Assembly: GCF_002924445.1 (NCBI RefSeq)
Contig: NZ_PIGG01000065.1
Span: 62,001-126,000, forward strand
DNA from: Minwuia thermotolerans
GTDB taxonomy: Bacteria > Pseudomonadota > Alphaproteobacteria > Minwuiales > Minwuiaceae
Direction: 5' to 3'
Length of the DNA stretch: 64,000 nucleotides
Shown here: positions 47,757 through 55,807 of the stretch, in pieces
How positions within the stretch are numbered: the first letter of the stretch is position 1
How the letters are laid out: every line of letters starts with the position of its first letter
Notes under the pieces: model-generated
The model's input: only the letters and a program-made list of their open reading frames with translations
The model's database searches: none
Told to the model about the DNA's origin: nothing
Program-made: the position numbers and the translations under genes

Positions 47757-48749
47757 ATGTCCGATATGACTGCGATGACGCTGCCACGCACCGGTGCGGC
47801 TCTGGACGCGAGCCGGGTTCCGCTGCCCGAGCCCGGGCCAGGTCAGGTGCGGGTGAAGATTGCCGCCTGCGGGGTCTGCCGCACGGACCTGCATGTCGTG
47901 GACGGGGACCTGCCGGACGTGCCGCAGGGCGTCATTCCCGGCCACGAGATCGTCGGAACCGTCGATGCGCTGGGTTCCGGTGTGTCGGATCTGGCAAAGG
48001 GTGACCGTGTCGGCGTGCCATGGCTCGGCCATAGCTGCGGGACCTGCTTCTACTGCGGCGAGGGTCTCGAGAACCTCTGCGACGCGCCGGGGTTTACCGG
48101 CTACACCATCCAGGGCGGCTATGCTGAATACTGCGTCGCCGACGCTCGCTACGTGTTCCCGCTGCCGGACCGCTACGGCGATGCCGAAGCCGCGCCGCTG
48201 CTCTGCGCCGGGCTGATCGGCTACCGTTCCTGGGCCATGGTCCGGGAAGCCAAGCGGCTCGGCATGTACGGCTTCGGCGCCGCCGCCCACATCATCGCCC
48301 AGGTGGCGGTCGCGAAGGGCGTGGAGGTGCACGCCTTTACCCGCGAAGGCGACGCGGCGGCGCAGGAATTCGCCAGGAGTCTCGGCTGCGCCTGGGCCGG
48401 GGGTTCCGACGAGAGCCCTGCCGAGCCGCTGGACGCGGCGATCATCTTCGCGCCCGTCGGGCCACTGGTGCCGGCGGCGCTCAGGGCGGTGCGCAAGGGC
48501 GGCACGGTGGTCTGCGCCGGCATCCACATGAGCGACATCCCGGCCTTTCCCTACAGGATCCTCTGGGGCGAGCGGGTGGTGCGCTCGGTCGCCAACCTGA
48601 CCCGCGCCGACGGAGAGGAATTCATGCGTCTGGCGGCGGAAGTGCCGATCGCGACGCACGTCACCGAGTATCCGCTGGCGGACGCCAACCGGGCCCTGGA
48701 CGACCTGCGCGAGGGCCGCATCAACGGCGCGGCGGTCCTCATTCCCTAA
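47757..48749 (+). CDS. Zinc-dependent alcohol dehydrogenase family protein
   Basis: MDR-superfamily dehydrogenase of 330 residues. The catalytic zinc ligands are Cys in ACGVCRTDLHVVDG and His in GHEIVG; structural zinc Cys are in CGTCFYCGEGLENLC. The NAD-binding Rossmann segment reads YGFGAAAHIIAQVAVAKG. This resembles the AdhA/AdhP-like group with LVPWL-type loop. The start at 47757 follows GGGGAATACC. It stands alone after the urease operon and converges with the His-rich gene, overlapping it by four bases. Confidence 0.9.
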   Translation: MSDMTAMTLPRTGAALDASRVPLPEPGPGQVRVKIAACGVCRTDLHVVDGDLPDVPQGVIPGHEIVGTVDALGSGVSDLAKGDRVGVPWLGHSCGTCFYCGEGLENLCDAPGFTGYTIQGGYAEYCVADARYVFPLPDRYGDAEAAPLLCAGLIGYRSWAMVREAKRLGMYGFGAAAHIIAQVAVAKGVEVHAFTREGDAAAQEFARSLGCAWAGGSDESPAEPLDAAIIFAPVGPLVPAALRAVRKGGTVVCAGIHMSDIPAFPYRILWGERVVRSVANLTRADGEEFMRLAAEVPIATHVTEYPLADANRALDDLREGRINGAAVLIP

Positions 48750-49186
48750 TCCCGGACCTTCTCCGCCAGGAAGCGGCGCAGGTCGACGTCGCGTCGCTCG
48801 GTCAGCGAGACATAGGTCAGGCGACAGTTGACCCGCTCCCGGATCATCTGCCCCGGAAAGGGCATGTAGACCAGATCGCCGCCGCCGAAGCCCGGCGAGG
48901 CCGCGCCGACCTGCCAGGCCGATTCCACGGTTACGTCGACCAGCCGGAGCGGTTTGCCGCCGCTCTCGCTGCCGATTTCCAGGGGCACCCCGGCGAGGCG
49001 CAGATAGCTGGCCTTGTCGGAGGCTTCGCGGAAACCCTCGAGGAACTGCCCGGCCAGCATGGCGATCTCGTCGGCCCGGTCCTCACCCTCCATGTGGGAA
49101 TGCAGGTGGGTCGGCGCGGCGTGATCGTGATTGTGGCCGGGCCCGTGATGGTGGTGATGGCCGTGGCCGCGATGATCGTGCGCCAT
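48746..49186 (-). CDS. His-rich protein of unknown family, last gene of the guanidine operon
   Basis: A 146-residue protein I do not recognise as a known family. Residues 1-31 are extremely His-rich (AHDHRGHGHHHHHGPGHNHDHAAPTHLHSH, 14 His), a likely nickel or zinc reservoir like the UreE and HypB tails. Residues 35-146 form a mixed alpha/beta domain (FLEGFREASDKASYLRLAGVPLEIG, RLVDVTVESAWQVGAASP, LTYVSLTERRDVDLRRFLAEK) with no visible catalytic motif. It begins three bases after the stop of the GdmH-like gene, so the two are co-transcribed. A role in metal delivery to the guanidine hydrolase is a good guess but unproven. Confidence 0.8.
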   Translation of the reverse strand: MAHDHRGHGHHHHHGPGHNHDHAAPTHLHSHMEGEDRADEIAMLAGQFLEGFREASDKASYLRLAGVPLEIGSESGGKPLRLVDVTVESAWQVGAASPGFGGGDLVYMPFPGQMIRERVNCRLTYVSLTERRDVDLRRFLAEKVRD

Positions 49187-49189
49187 GGC

Positions 49190-50461
49190 TCAGCCTTTCC
49201 GCGCGCTGGTCGTCCACCGCGCACCGTCGCGGGCGGCATCGTAGTCGCCCATGGGAAACTCGACCGGCTTGTCGATCAGGCCGCCGTGCGCGCCCAGCTT
49301 GCCGGCGGCGACCATGGAGCCCAGCGCGTCGACGATCACCCGCGTCGCCATCAGCGCGGTGATGTCGGAGGTGTCGTAGGGCGGCGAGACCTCCACGATC
49401 TCCATGCCGCAGATCCCCTCTGCCGCGATGCGGGAAACCAGCCCCAGCGCCTCGCGCGGCAGGAAGCCGCCGGGTTCCGGCCAGCCGGTGCCGGGCACGA
49501 AGCCGCAGTCGATGCAGTCGATGTCGAAGGACAGATAGACCATGTCGGCGCCGTCCCAGGCCATTTCCAGCGCCATTTCGGCGGTCCTGTCGATGCCCAT
49601 CTTCTCCACGTCGGACATGGTGATGATGTTGGTCTCGCGCTCGCGGGCGACGGCCACGGCCTCGCGCGGCACCTGCCAGCCGCCGATGCCGACCTGGACC
49701 AGGTTCTTCGCCGGCACGTTGGGCAGGTTGGTGGCGTGGAACCAGGGCGTGGTATGCATGCGTTCGTCCAGGTCCTTTTCCTGGATGTCGGCATGGCGGT
49801 CGAAGTGGACGATGCCGATGGTCTTCGACGTGCACTCGGCGATGCCGCGCACGGTGGGAAAGCCGATCGAATGGTCGCCGCCCAGGATGATCGGCATCGA
49901 CCCGGTGGAGAAGACGTGGGCGCAGGCGCGGCTGATCTGGTCGAAGGTCTTCTCGATATTGCCGGGAATGGTGAAGATGTCGCCGGCGTCGCAGAGGCTC
50001 ATCTGCTCGCGCAGGTCGACGGCCAGTTCGTAGTTGTAGGGGGTGTACAGCGCCGAGATCTTGCGGATGCCCTGCGGCCCGAAGCGCGTGCCGGGGCGGT
50101 AGGTGGTGCCGCCGTCGAAGGGGGCGCCGAGCACGGTCGCGTCGTAGTTCCCGACCTCGGTCACGTCCTCGGTGTAGGGCGCCTTCAGGAAGGTGTTGAT
50201 GCCGGCGTAGTGGGGCAGTTCCCCGCGGGCGAAGGTCGGGATCGACTTGTCCTCGATCGAATCCGCGCCAGTGAGCCCCATGCGCAGCGCCCAGCGGCGT
50301 TCCTTGTCCCATTCGTCGCCCGGAATGCCGGCCTCGGCCTGCATGGACTTCCAGCCCCTCAGCTTGGAGAGGTCGGGGTGGTGGCGGCGGCGGCTTTCCC
50401 GGGTCGCGGCGTCAGCCGGCGGCCGGTTGCGGCGCGTCCGGCGGTCCAAAGGCAGGAACAT
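49190..50461 (-). CDS. gdmH: Guanidine hydrolase (GdmH)-like ureohydrolase
   Basis: Arginase/agmatinase-superfamily enzyme of 423 residues. Metal ligands are His197 (GGDHSIG), Asp221/His223/Asp225 (FDRHADIQ) and Asp313/Asp315 (SFDIDCID). Unlike agmatinase (DAHxD) it has DRHxD, and it shares DLDERMHTTPWFHATN and GTGWPEPGGFLPREAL with the cyanobacterial Sll1077 group, described as Ni-dependent guanidine hydrolases forming urea and ammonium. About 75 N-terminal residues precede the catalytic core, longer than SpeB. The ATG at 50459-50461, after GGGAGAAACCCG, overlaps the ATPase gene by 50 bases; an internal ATG at 50344 has a poorer site. The upstream guanidine-I riboswitch supports guanidine as substrate. 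An older name would be agmatinase. Confidence 0.85.
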   Translation of the reverse strand: MFLPLDRRTRRNRPPADAATRESRRRHHPDLSKLRGWKSMQAEAGIPGDEWDKERRWALRMGLTGADSIEDKSIPTFARGELPHYAGINTFLKAPYTEDVTEVGNYDATVLGAPFDGGTTYRPGTRFGPQGIRKISALYTPYNYELAVDLREQMSLCDAGDIFTIPGNIEKTFDQISRACAHVFSTGSMPIILGGDHSIGFPTVRGIAECTSKTIGIVHFDRHADIQEKDLDERMHTTPWFHATNLPNVPAKNLVQVGIGGWQVPREAVAVARERETNIITMSDVEKMGIDRTAEMALEMAWDGADMVYLSFDIDCIDCGFVPGTGWPEPGGFLPREALGLVSRIAAEGICGMEIVEVSPPYDTSDITALMATRVIVDALGSMVAAGKLGAHGGLIDKPVEFPMGDYDAARDGARWTTSARKG

Positions 50462-51197
50462 CGGGTTTCTCCCAGTCTTTCTCGGTCAGTTTGAAATCGT
50501 AGGTCACGGTGGCGCCGAAGGCGGTCGGATCATGGGGGTCCCAGCGGCGCTTGTCGAAGACCAGCACCCTGTTGGCCAGGGTGAAAGCCTCGGACAGGTC
50601 ATGGCTGACCATGAAGATGGTCATGCCGGTTTCCCGCCAGAGATCGAGCAGGAATTCGTGCATCGACTTGCGGGTGCCCGGGTCCAGCGCGCCGAAGGGC
50701 TCGTCGAGGAGCAGCACCTTCGGCTTCAGCGCCAGCGCCTGGGCGATGGCGAGACGCTGCTGCATGCCGCCGGAGAGCTGGCTGGGCCAGGCGTCGGCCA
50801 TGTGTGCCAGCCCGATACGCTCCAGCACCCGGTCGGCCTCGCGCTCCAGTTCCTGCCGGCGGGGACCGAACAGCCGGCCGAGCAGGCGGCTCCCGCCGAA
50901 CTCCATCGGCAGCAGCAGGTTCCGGCGCACGCTCAGATGCGGGAAGACGGAATAGCGCTGGAAGACGACGCCGCGGTCGGGGCCGGGTTCGCGCGCGGGC
51001 GGCTGTCCGTCGATGCGGATCTCGCCGGCGCTCGGCATCTCCTGGGCCAGCAACATGCGCAGGAAGGTGGATTTGCCGCAGCCCGAGGCGCCGACGATGG
51101 CGCAGAACTGCCCCTCGTCGATGTCCAGGTCGACGTTCTCCAGAATCGGTGTGTGGCCATAGGTCTTGAAGACCCGGCGGACGGAGACCGCGCTCAC
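50412..51197 (-). CDS. NitT/TauT-family ABC transporter ATP-binding protein (guanidine importer)
   Basis: ATPase of 261 residues, SsuB/TauB-like. Walker A GASGCGKSTFLRMLL is near residue 36, the signature LSGGMQQRLAIAQALALKPKVLLLDEPFGALDPGT near residues 145-178, and the switch His is in MVSHDLSEAFTLA. Start is a GTG at 51195-51197 overlapping the permease stop as GTGA. Its C-terminal 50 residues extend past the nucleotide domain (VTYDFKLTEKDWEKPDVPAF). Substrate is inferred from the riboswitch and gdmH. Confidence 0.92.
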   Translation of the reverse strand: MSAVSVRRVFKTYGHTPILENVDLDIDEGQFCAIVGASGCGKSTFLRMLLAQEMPSAGEIRIDGQPPAREPGPDRGVVFQRYSVFPHLSVRRNLLLPMEFGGSRLLGRLFGPRRQELEREADRVLERIGLAHMADAWPSQLSGGMQQRLAIAQALALKPKVLLLDEPFGALDPGTRKSMHEFLLDLWRETGMTIFMVSHDLSEAFTLANRVLVFDKRRWDPHDPTAFGATVTYDFKLTEKDWEKPDVPAFGPPDAPQPAAG

Positions 51198-52015
51198 AGG
51201 CTCTCTCCCTCCGTATGGGCCCAGCCGAAGGCGCGCCGGGAGAACCGGCGCAGCGACCAGTCGATGGCGAAGGCGAGAAACGTGATCCAGCAGACATAGG
51301 GCAGGATCACGTCCATCGCGAGATAGCGGCGGACCAGGAAGATGCGGTAGCCGAGGCCGTCCTGCGCGGCGATCGCCTCGGCCGCGATCAGGAAGAGCCA
51401 GGCCGGCCCCAGCGAGAGCCGGACCGCCTGCACCAGCCGGGGCGCCACCTGGGGCAGGGCGACGCGCAGCAGGATCTGCCACGACGAGCCGCCCAGCGTC
51501 TGCGCCTTGACGAGTTGTTCCGTCGGAATCTCCAGCACGCGCTGACTCAGGTCGCGGATGATGAAGGGGGTGATGCCGACGGCGATCAGCACGACTTTCG
51601 AGACCTCGCCCAGGCCGAAGACGATGAACAGGATCGGCAGCAGCGCCAGCGGCGGTATCAGGGACAGAAAGGCGACGTAGGAGGCCAGGGTGGAGCGGCC
51701 CGCCGGGAACAGACCGATCGCGAGGCCGAAGCCGAGGCCGAGCGAGGCGGCTATGGCGACGCCGACCGCCAGGCGCTGCAGGCTGGCCGCCGTGTCCCGC
51801 CAGAGCAGGACGTCGCCGCTGCGGCGGTCCGGTTCGGTGGCGAGTTCGGCGGCGCGCTCGATCACCTCCGCCGGCGCCGGCAGCAGCTTGTCGTTCGGGT
51901 TCTCCGCCCGGCGGACCTCCGAGCCGACCACATAGGCCAGCAGGGTGAGCGCGAAGGGCAGGGCGGCGAGCAGCACCGCGACCGACCTGACGGGGCGGCG
52001 GTTTATCCAGCGCAC
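51194..52015 (-). CDS. NitT/TauT-family ABC transporter permease (guanidine importer)
   Basis: Membrane permease of 273 residues of the TauC/SsuC type, with about six spans. The first lies at residues 10-32; the EAA-like loop is KAQTLGGSSWQILLRVALPQVAPRLVQAVRLSLGPAWLFLIAAE near residues 170-215. It lies 70 bases downstream of the binding-protein gene and overlaps the ATPase gene by four bases, so the operon order is SBP, permease, ATPase, gdmH, His-rich protein. Confidence 0.92.
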   Translation of the reverse strand: MRWINRRPVRSVAVLLAALPFALTLLAYVVGSEVRRAENPNDKLLPAPAEVIERAAELATEPDRRSGDVLLWRDTAASLQRLAVGVAIAASLGLGFGLAIGLFPAGRSTLASYVAFLSLIPPLALLPILFIVFGLGEVSKVVLIAVGITPFIIRDLSQRVLEIPTEQLVKAQTLGGSSWQILLRVALPQVAPRLVQAVRLSLGPAWLFLIAAEAIAAQDGLGYRIFLVRRYLAMDVILPYVCWITFLAFAIDWSLRRFSRRAFGWAHTEGESL

Positions 52016-52085
52016 TTCGGAACCGCCATGCCGGGGAAGGTCGGGCCGGCCGGCATGGCGGCTCGAAAAGGCTTCGCGCGGTTCG

Positions 52086-53150
52086 TCACAGCTTCCCTTC
52101 GGCGGCCATCACCATGTAGGCCGGATCGAAGCGGAACTTGATGTTGTTGGTATCGCCGAGCGTGGCGCCGCCGGGAAAGGCCATGCCGATGTCGTCGACC
52201 GAGCGCGCGCCCTCGCCCAGGATGCCGTGGTCGAACAGGAAGTTGCGCACGAAATCCATGGTCTGGAGCAGCTTCGGGTCCTCGGTGAAGGCGACCGCGT
52301 CCGCCGGATCGTAGAACATCTTCGTGGTCGCGAGCTGGGCGTCATAGCCGGCGAGGTCGGTGCCGGACGCCTCCGCCATGGCCGTTCGCGCGGCCTTGCC
52401 CGCTTCGGTGTCGGCGGCCATCAGGCTCATGGTCTCGTACCAGGCGCCGGCCAGCGCCTTGCCGAAGTCCGGGTTGTCGGCCAGCGTCTCGGTGTTGACG
52501 ACCATCAGGTCGATGATCTCGCCGGGGATGTCCGCACTGTCGTATATCTTGGAGACGCCCGGCATTTCCATGATGGTGAAGACCAGCGGGTTCCAGGTCA
52601 CCGCGGCGGTGACGCCGGGCGTTGCGAAGGCCGCGACCATGTCGGCGTCAGAGGTGTTGACGATGCCGATGTCCGCTTCCGACATGCCGGCGCTCTCCAG
52701 GCCGCGCGCCAGCAGGTAGTGGGAGACGGAGAGCTCCACCAGGTTGACCTGCTCGCCCTTCAGATCCGCGAAGGCGCGATCGCCCTTCACCAGCACGGCG
52801 TCGTTGCCGTTGGAGAAGTCGCCCACGATCAGCGCCGTCGTATCGACGCCGCCGCCGGCGGGAATGGACAGCGTATCCATGTTGGTCGCGCTGACCCCGT
52901 CGAAGGCGCCGGCGGAGTACTGGTTGATGCTCTCTATATAGTCGTTGATCTGCACGATCTCGACGTCGATGCCGTATCTGGCGGCCCATTTGTCCATGAT
53001 GCCGGAGTCTTCCATGTACCCCCACGGCATCCAGCCGACATAGATCGACCAGGCGACGCGGAAGCTGTCCTTCTTCTCCGCCTGCGCCGGTCCGCCCAGC
53101 CCGATGGCGATGACCGCCGTCGCGGCGATGGTTGCGATGATGCGTTTCAT
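52086..53150 (-). CDS. ABC transporter substrate-binding protein, NitT/TauT type (guanidine binding inferred)
   Basis: Periplasmic binding protein of 354 residues. The Sec signal MKRIIATIAATAVIAIGLGG is cleaved at AQA before EKKDSF. The mature protein opens FRVAWSIYVGWMPWGYMEDSGI and has TNMDTLSIPAGGGVDTTALIVGDFSNG, with the NMT1/SsuA-like two-lobe layout and several aromatic and acidic residues suited to a small cation. The ATG at 53148-53150 follows GAGGAGAACGAACGC. Being the first gene after the guanidine-I riboswitch, it is most likely a guanidine receptor. Confidence 0.9.
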   Translation of the reverse strand: MKRIIATIAATAVIAIGLGGPAQAEKKDSFRVAWSIYVGWMPWGYMEDSGIMDKWAARYGIDVEIVQINDYIESINQYSAGAFDGVSATNMDTLSIPAGGGVDTTALIVGDFSNGNDAVLVKGDRAFADLKGEQVNLVELSVSHYLLARGLESAGMSEADIGIVNTSDADMVAAFATPGVTAAVTWNPLVFTIMEMPGVSKIYDSADIPGEIIDLMVVNTETLADNPDFGKALAGAWYETMSLMAADTEAGKAARTAMAEASGTDLAGYDAQLATTKMFYDPADAVAFTEDPKLLQTMDFVRNFLFDHGILGEGARSVDDIGMAFPGGATLGDTNNIKFRFDPAYMVMAAEGKL

Positions 53151-53239
53151 GCGTTCGTTCTCCTCGCTGCGCCTGTGCCGGCCGGCCTGCGCGGCGAGGA
53201 GAAAGAGGCTCCCGGCCGACCACAAGCCGCCGATTGAAA

Positions 53240-53352
53240 CCTCCCGGGATTTTGGCCCGCCGTGTGTCCCGGCCTGTGCGCGGCCGGGATGGCGGCTCTC
53301 GGACCAGTCGCCCGCGGCGACGCGCGGACCGGAACCCTAGCCGCCCATTGCG
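53240..53352 (-). promoter_or_regulatory. Guanidine-I riboswitch (ykkC class)
   Basis: On the minus strand, 90 bases before the binding-protein ATG, the conserved aptamer blocks appear in order: GGCGGCTAGGGTTCCGG (53331-53347), CTGGTCCGAGAGCCGCC (53292-53308), a 7-bp stem CCCGGCC/GGCCGGG (53268-53288), then ACACGGCGGGCCAAAATCCCGGGAGG (53241-53266, shown here as key blocks ACACGG, AAAAT and CCCGGGAGG). GGCGGCT pairs with AGCCGCC to form P1. These match the published guanidine-I consensus. Such riboswitches turn on expression when guanidine binds. A short reader stretch to the start codon, without an obvious terminator, suggests control of either termination further down or translation. Confidence 0.93.
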
Positions 53353-53643
53353 GTTCCATTGGCAATCGCCGTGCCAGAGCGGTGACGGGGGAGCCCAGGC
53401 CAATTCGGCCCGGAAATTCAGACACTTCCGCGAATGGTCCGCTTCGCCGGCCGCTCAGGCGGATTTCCGGTGCCCAATTTCGCGGCGCACAGACGGTCGT
53501 TGGTCAAATTGCGGGCAGTGCCGCCACATTGCCGCCATGTGCGTCCCGACTCTTGCGCCGGTCGTTACGAATTGGCATCAGAGCCGCGCCGCTTCGGGTT
53601 TGCGGTCGGCGCTCCCCCCTGACGAACGACAATTCGAGGTACG
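53353..53643. other. Intergenic region upstream of the riboswitch and the PAS gene
   Basis: These 291 bases must hold the promoter of the minus-strand guanidine operon and that of the plus-strand PAS-domain gene. No clear promoter, dyad or conserved gene is seen. Confidence 0.5.
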
Positions 53644-54174
53644 ATGAGCGATCCACTGCATCCGGAGACCGGCCAGCCATTGCTCAGCGATGTGAACCGC
53701 GCGCTTCGTGACCACTGGCTGACGCTTCGCGGCGAGGGGCCGGGCCTGCCTTCCTGGGACGCCTTCGATCCGGTGGCCGTGCCCCGGCTGCTGCCCTATC
53801 TGGTGGTTGTCGAGGTCGTCGGCGATCCACCCGTAATCCGCTATCGTCTGGTCGGCACCTTCATCACCGAACTGGCCGGCCGGGACGCCACGGGCCGGAC
53901 GCTGGACGCGGCGCTCTATGGCGACCGGCTGGAGGCGATGATCTGGACCTTCCGGCGATGCGCGGAAAAGGCCGTGCCGCTGGCCACGCTGGGCAGCGTC
54001 CACTTCGCCGAGAAGGAGTGGGTCACGGCGGAGCACATCTTCCTTCCCTTCGCCTGGGGCCTCAACGCCGACAGGGCCGGTATCGTCCTGAGCGGACTCG
54101 ACGTGCTGGCCGGCGACCAACGGCTGGCCGGCCGGTCGCGAGACGTGGAACTGATTCTCGTCTGGCGGAAATAG
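53644..54174 (+). CDS. PAS-domain protein of unknown function (PAS_5 type)
   Basis: A 176-residue protein whose layout matches the alphaproteobacterial PAS_5 group: LRDHWLTLRGEGPGLPSWDAFDPVAVPRLLPYLVVVEV, then RYRLVGTFITELAGRDATGRTLDAALYG, then a strand-rich half ending EHIFLPFAWGLNADRAGIVLSGLDVL. It lacks an output domain, so it is a stand-alone sensory or ligand-binding module. The ligand is unknown. It is divergent from the guanidine operon and convergent with the cupin gene. Confidence 0.8.
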   Translation: MSDPLHPETGQPLLSDVNRALRDHWLTLRGEGPGLPSWDAFDPVAVPRLLPYLVVVEVVGDPPVIRYRLVGTFITELAGRDATGRTLDAALYGDRLEAMIWTFRRCAEKAVPLATLGSVHFAEKEWVTAEHIFLPFAWGLNADRAGIVLSGLDVLAGDQRLAGRSRDVELILVWRK

Positions 54175-54192
54175 ATCCCCGCCCGACAGGCC

Positions 54193-54603
54193 TCAGCCCC
54201 GCGGATCCTCGCAGGGCACGGTGCCCATGTCGGCCGGCACCGAGACCTCCAGGATCTGGAAGTCGTCGGAGGTCCGCAACTCGTTGTGCTTCAGCCCGCC
54301 CGGGATGAAGATCGACTCGCCGGCCTGGACCCGGACGGACTCGCCGGTCTCGAACTCCAGATCGACCCAGCCGCTGGTGCAATAGACGAACTGGGCCTCG
54401 CACTCGTGATAGTGCCAGCCCGTGGACTCGGTCATGCCCTTGTCGGCGGTGGTGAGTTGCGCGCGCATCTTGCCGCCCGTCGCTTCCGTCACGCCCAGAT
54501 CGCGGTAGCTGAAGAAGGCCCGGCGGCCCGGAACCTCGGGCGCGCTCTCCGGCGTGGCGTGCACCGCCTTGCCGAACTTCGGCGCGTTGGACTGATCGTT
54601 CAT
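54193..54603 (-). CDS. Cupin-domain protein
   Basis: Single-domain cupin of 136 residues. The first cupin motif is in GWHYHECEAQFVYCTSGWVDLEFETGESVRVQAGESIFIPGGLKHNEL, with metal-ligand His in HYHE and KHNEL. It is 43 bases downstream of the ArgE-type gene on the same strand, so it may belong to the ectoine cluster; the reaction is unknown. It resembles EctC-like cupins in fold only, since the ectoine synthase core is absent. Confidence 0.85.
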   Translation of the reverse strand: MNDQSNAPKFGKAVHATPESAPEVPGRRAFFSYRDLGVTEATGGKMRAQLTTADKGMTESTGWHYHECEAQFVYCTSGWVDLEFETGESVRVQAGESIFIPGGLKHNELRTSDDFQILEVSVPADMGTVPCEDPRG

Positions 54604-54646
54604 GGCATCCTCCCAGAGCTTTCCCGGAAGTGTAGGGAATTCCCGG

Positions 54647-55807
54647 TCAGGCCGCCAGCCGCACCTTCAGCCCTGCGATCATGTCGAGACACTGGGAGAG
54701 CTGGTCCAGGCTGACGAACTCGTCGGGCTTGTGGGCCTGGTCGATGAAACCGGGGCCGCAGACGACGGTCGGTATACCGAGTTCCTGGAACAGACCGGCC
54801 TCCGTGTTGAAGGAGACGACGTCCGACGAGTTTCCGCCGGTCAGCGCGCGCGCCAGCGCCAGGGCCTCCGAGCCCGGCATGGGCTCCAGACTGCCGACCT
54901 CCCCGATGACGCGATGATGGATCGCCGCCTCCGGGTGGATGGCCTGCATTCGTGGCAGCAGCACATCGTCGGCATAGCGGCGCATGCGTTCACGGACATA
55001 GTCGGCGTCGGCGCGGTTCACCGGCCGGAATTCCCAGTCCACCGTACAATGATTGGGAATGACATTGTGGGCGATGCCGCCATGGATCCGGCCCAGCGAG
55101 ATGGTCGACCAGGGCGGTTCGAAGCGGCTCTCGGCGGGAACCCGCTGTTTCAGGTCTTCGGCGGCGGCGATCAGTTCCGCCGCGTAGCGCACGGCGTACT
55201 CGGCGGCGTTGACGCCGAGTTCGGGCCGGGAGCCGTGACCCTCCAGCCCGTCGAAGCTGGTGCTGTACTCGCAGCAGCCCTTGTGGCCCTCGATCACCCG
55301 CATGCCGGTCGGTTCCCCGATGATGCAGGCCGCGGGACGGCGGCCCGAGTCCTTCAGCGCCTCCAGCATCACCCGCGCGCCCAGGCAGCCGACTTCCTCG
55401 TCATAGGTCAGCGCCAGATGCAGGGGACGCTTGAGGTCCGCTTCGGCGAAGCTTTCCGCCATCGCCAGCGCGCAGGCGATGAATCCCTTCATGTCGCAGG
55501 CGCCGCGGCCATAGATCAGGTCATCCTGGAATCGCGCGGTGAAGGGGTCGCTGGACCAGTCCTGATCCTCGACCGGCACCACGTCGGTATGGCCCGACAG
55601 GACCACGCCCCCGTCGACGTCCGGGCCGATGGTCGCGAACAGGTTCGCCTTGGTGCCCTCGGCGTTGAGCGTCAGGTGGGTGCGGGCGTCGATGCGGTCC
55701 AGGCGCTCATTGGCATAGGCGATCAGTTCCAGATTGCTGTCGGCGGAAACGGTCGCGAAGCCGATCAGGTGGTCCAGGATCTCGCGGGTCTGGTCGAGAA
55801 CGGTCAT
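54647..55807 (-). CDS. ArgE/DapE-type M20 deacetylase in the ectoine cluster
   Basis: Zinc-dependent amidohydrolase of 386 residues, M20 family. Metal ligands are His in SGHTDVVP, Asp in GRGACDMKGF, Glu in TYDEEVGCLGA; GEPTGMRVIEGHKGCCEY and the C-terminal CGPGFIDQAHKPDEFVS complete the ArgE pattern. Its ATG overlaps the doeA stop by four bases, so it is translated with doeA. In described ectoine pathways N-acetyl-diaminobutyrate is deacetylated by DoeB, an AstE-like enzyme; this ArgE-type protein is the likely replacement here. An arginine-biosynthetic role is less likely given the context. Confidence 0.85.
   Translation of the reverse strand: MTVLDQTREILDHLIGFATVSADSNLELIAYANERLDRIDARTHLTLNAEGTKANLFATIGPDVDGGVVLSGHTDVVPVEDQDWSSDPFTARFQDDLIYGRGACDMKGFIACALAMAESFAEADLKRPLHLALTYDEEVGCLGARVMLEALKDSGRRPAACIIGEPTGMRVIEGHKGCCEYSTSFDGLEGHGSRPELGVNAAEYAVRYAAELIAAAEDLKQRVPAESRFEPPWSTISLGRIHGGIAHNVIPNHCTVDWEFRPVNRADADYVRERMRRYADDVLLPRMQAIHPEAAIHHRVIGEVGSLEPMPGSEALALARALTGGNSSDVVSFNTEAGLFQELGIPTVVCGPGFIDQAHKPDEFVSLDQLSQCLDMIAGLKVRLAA

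Noticed and set aside
49190-50461. Naming the ureohydrolase agmatinase (SpeB)
   Set aside because: The DRHxD motif, the extended N-terminus, the transporter partner and the guanidine riboswitch favour guanidine as substrate.
54193-54603. Ectoine synthase EctC
   Set aside because: It is a cupin of similar size, but I see no EctC signature and the cluster is catabolic with no ectA or ectB.
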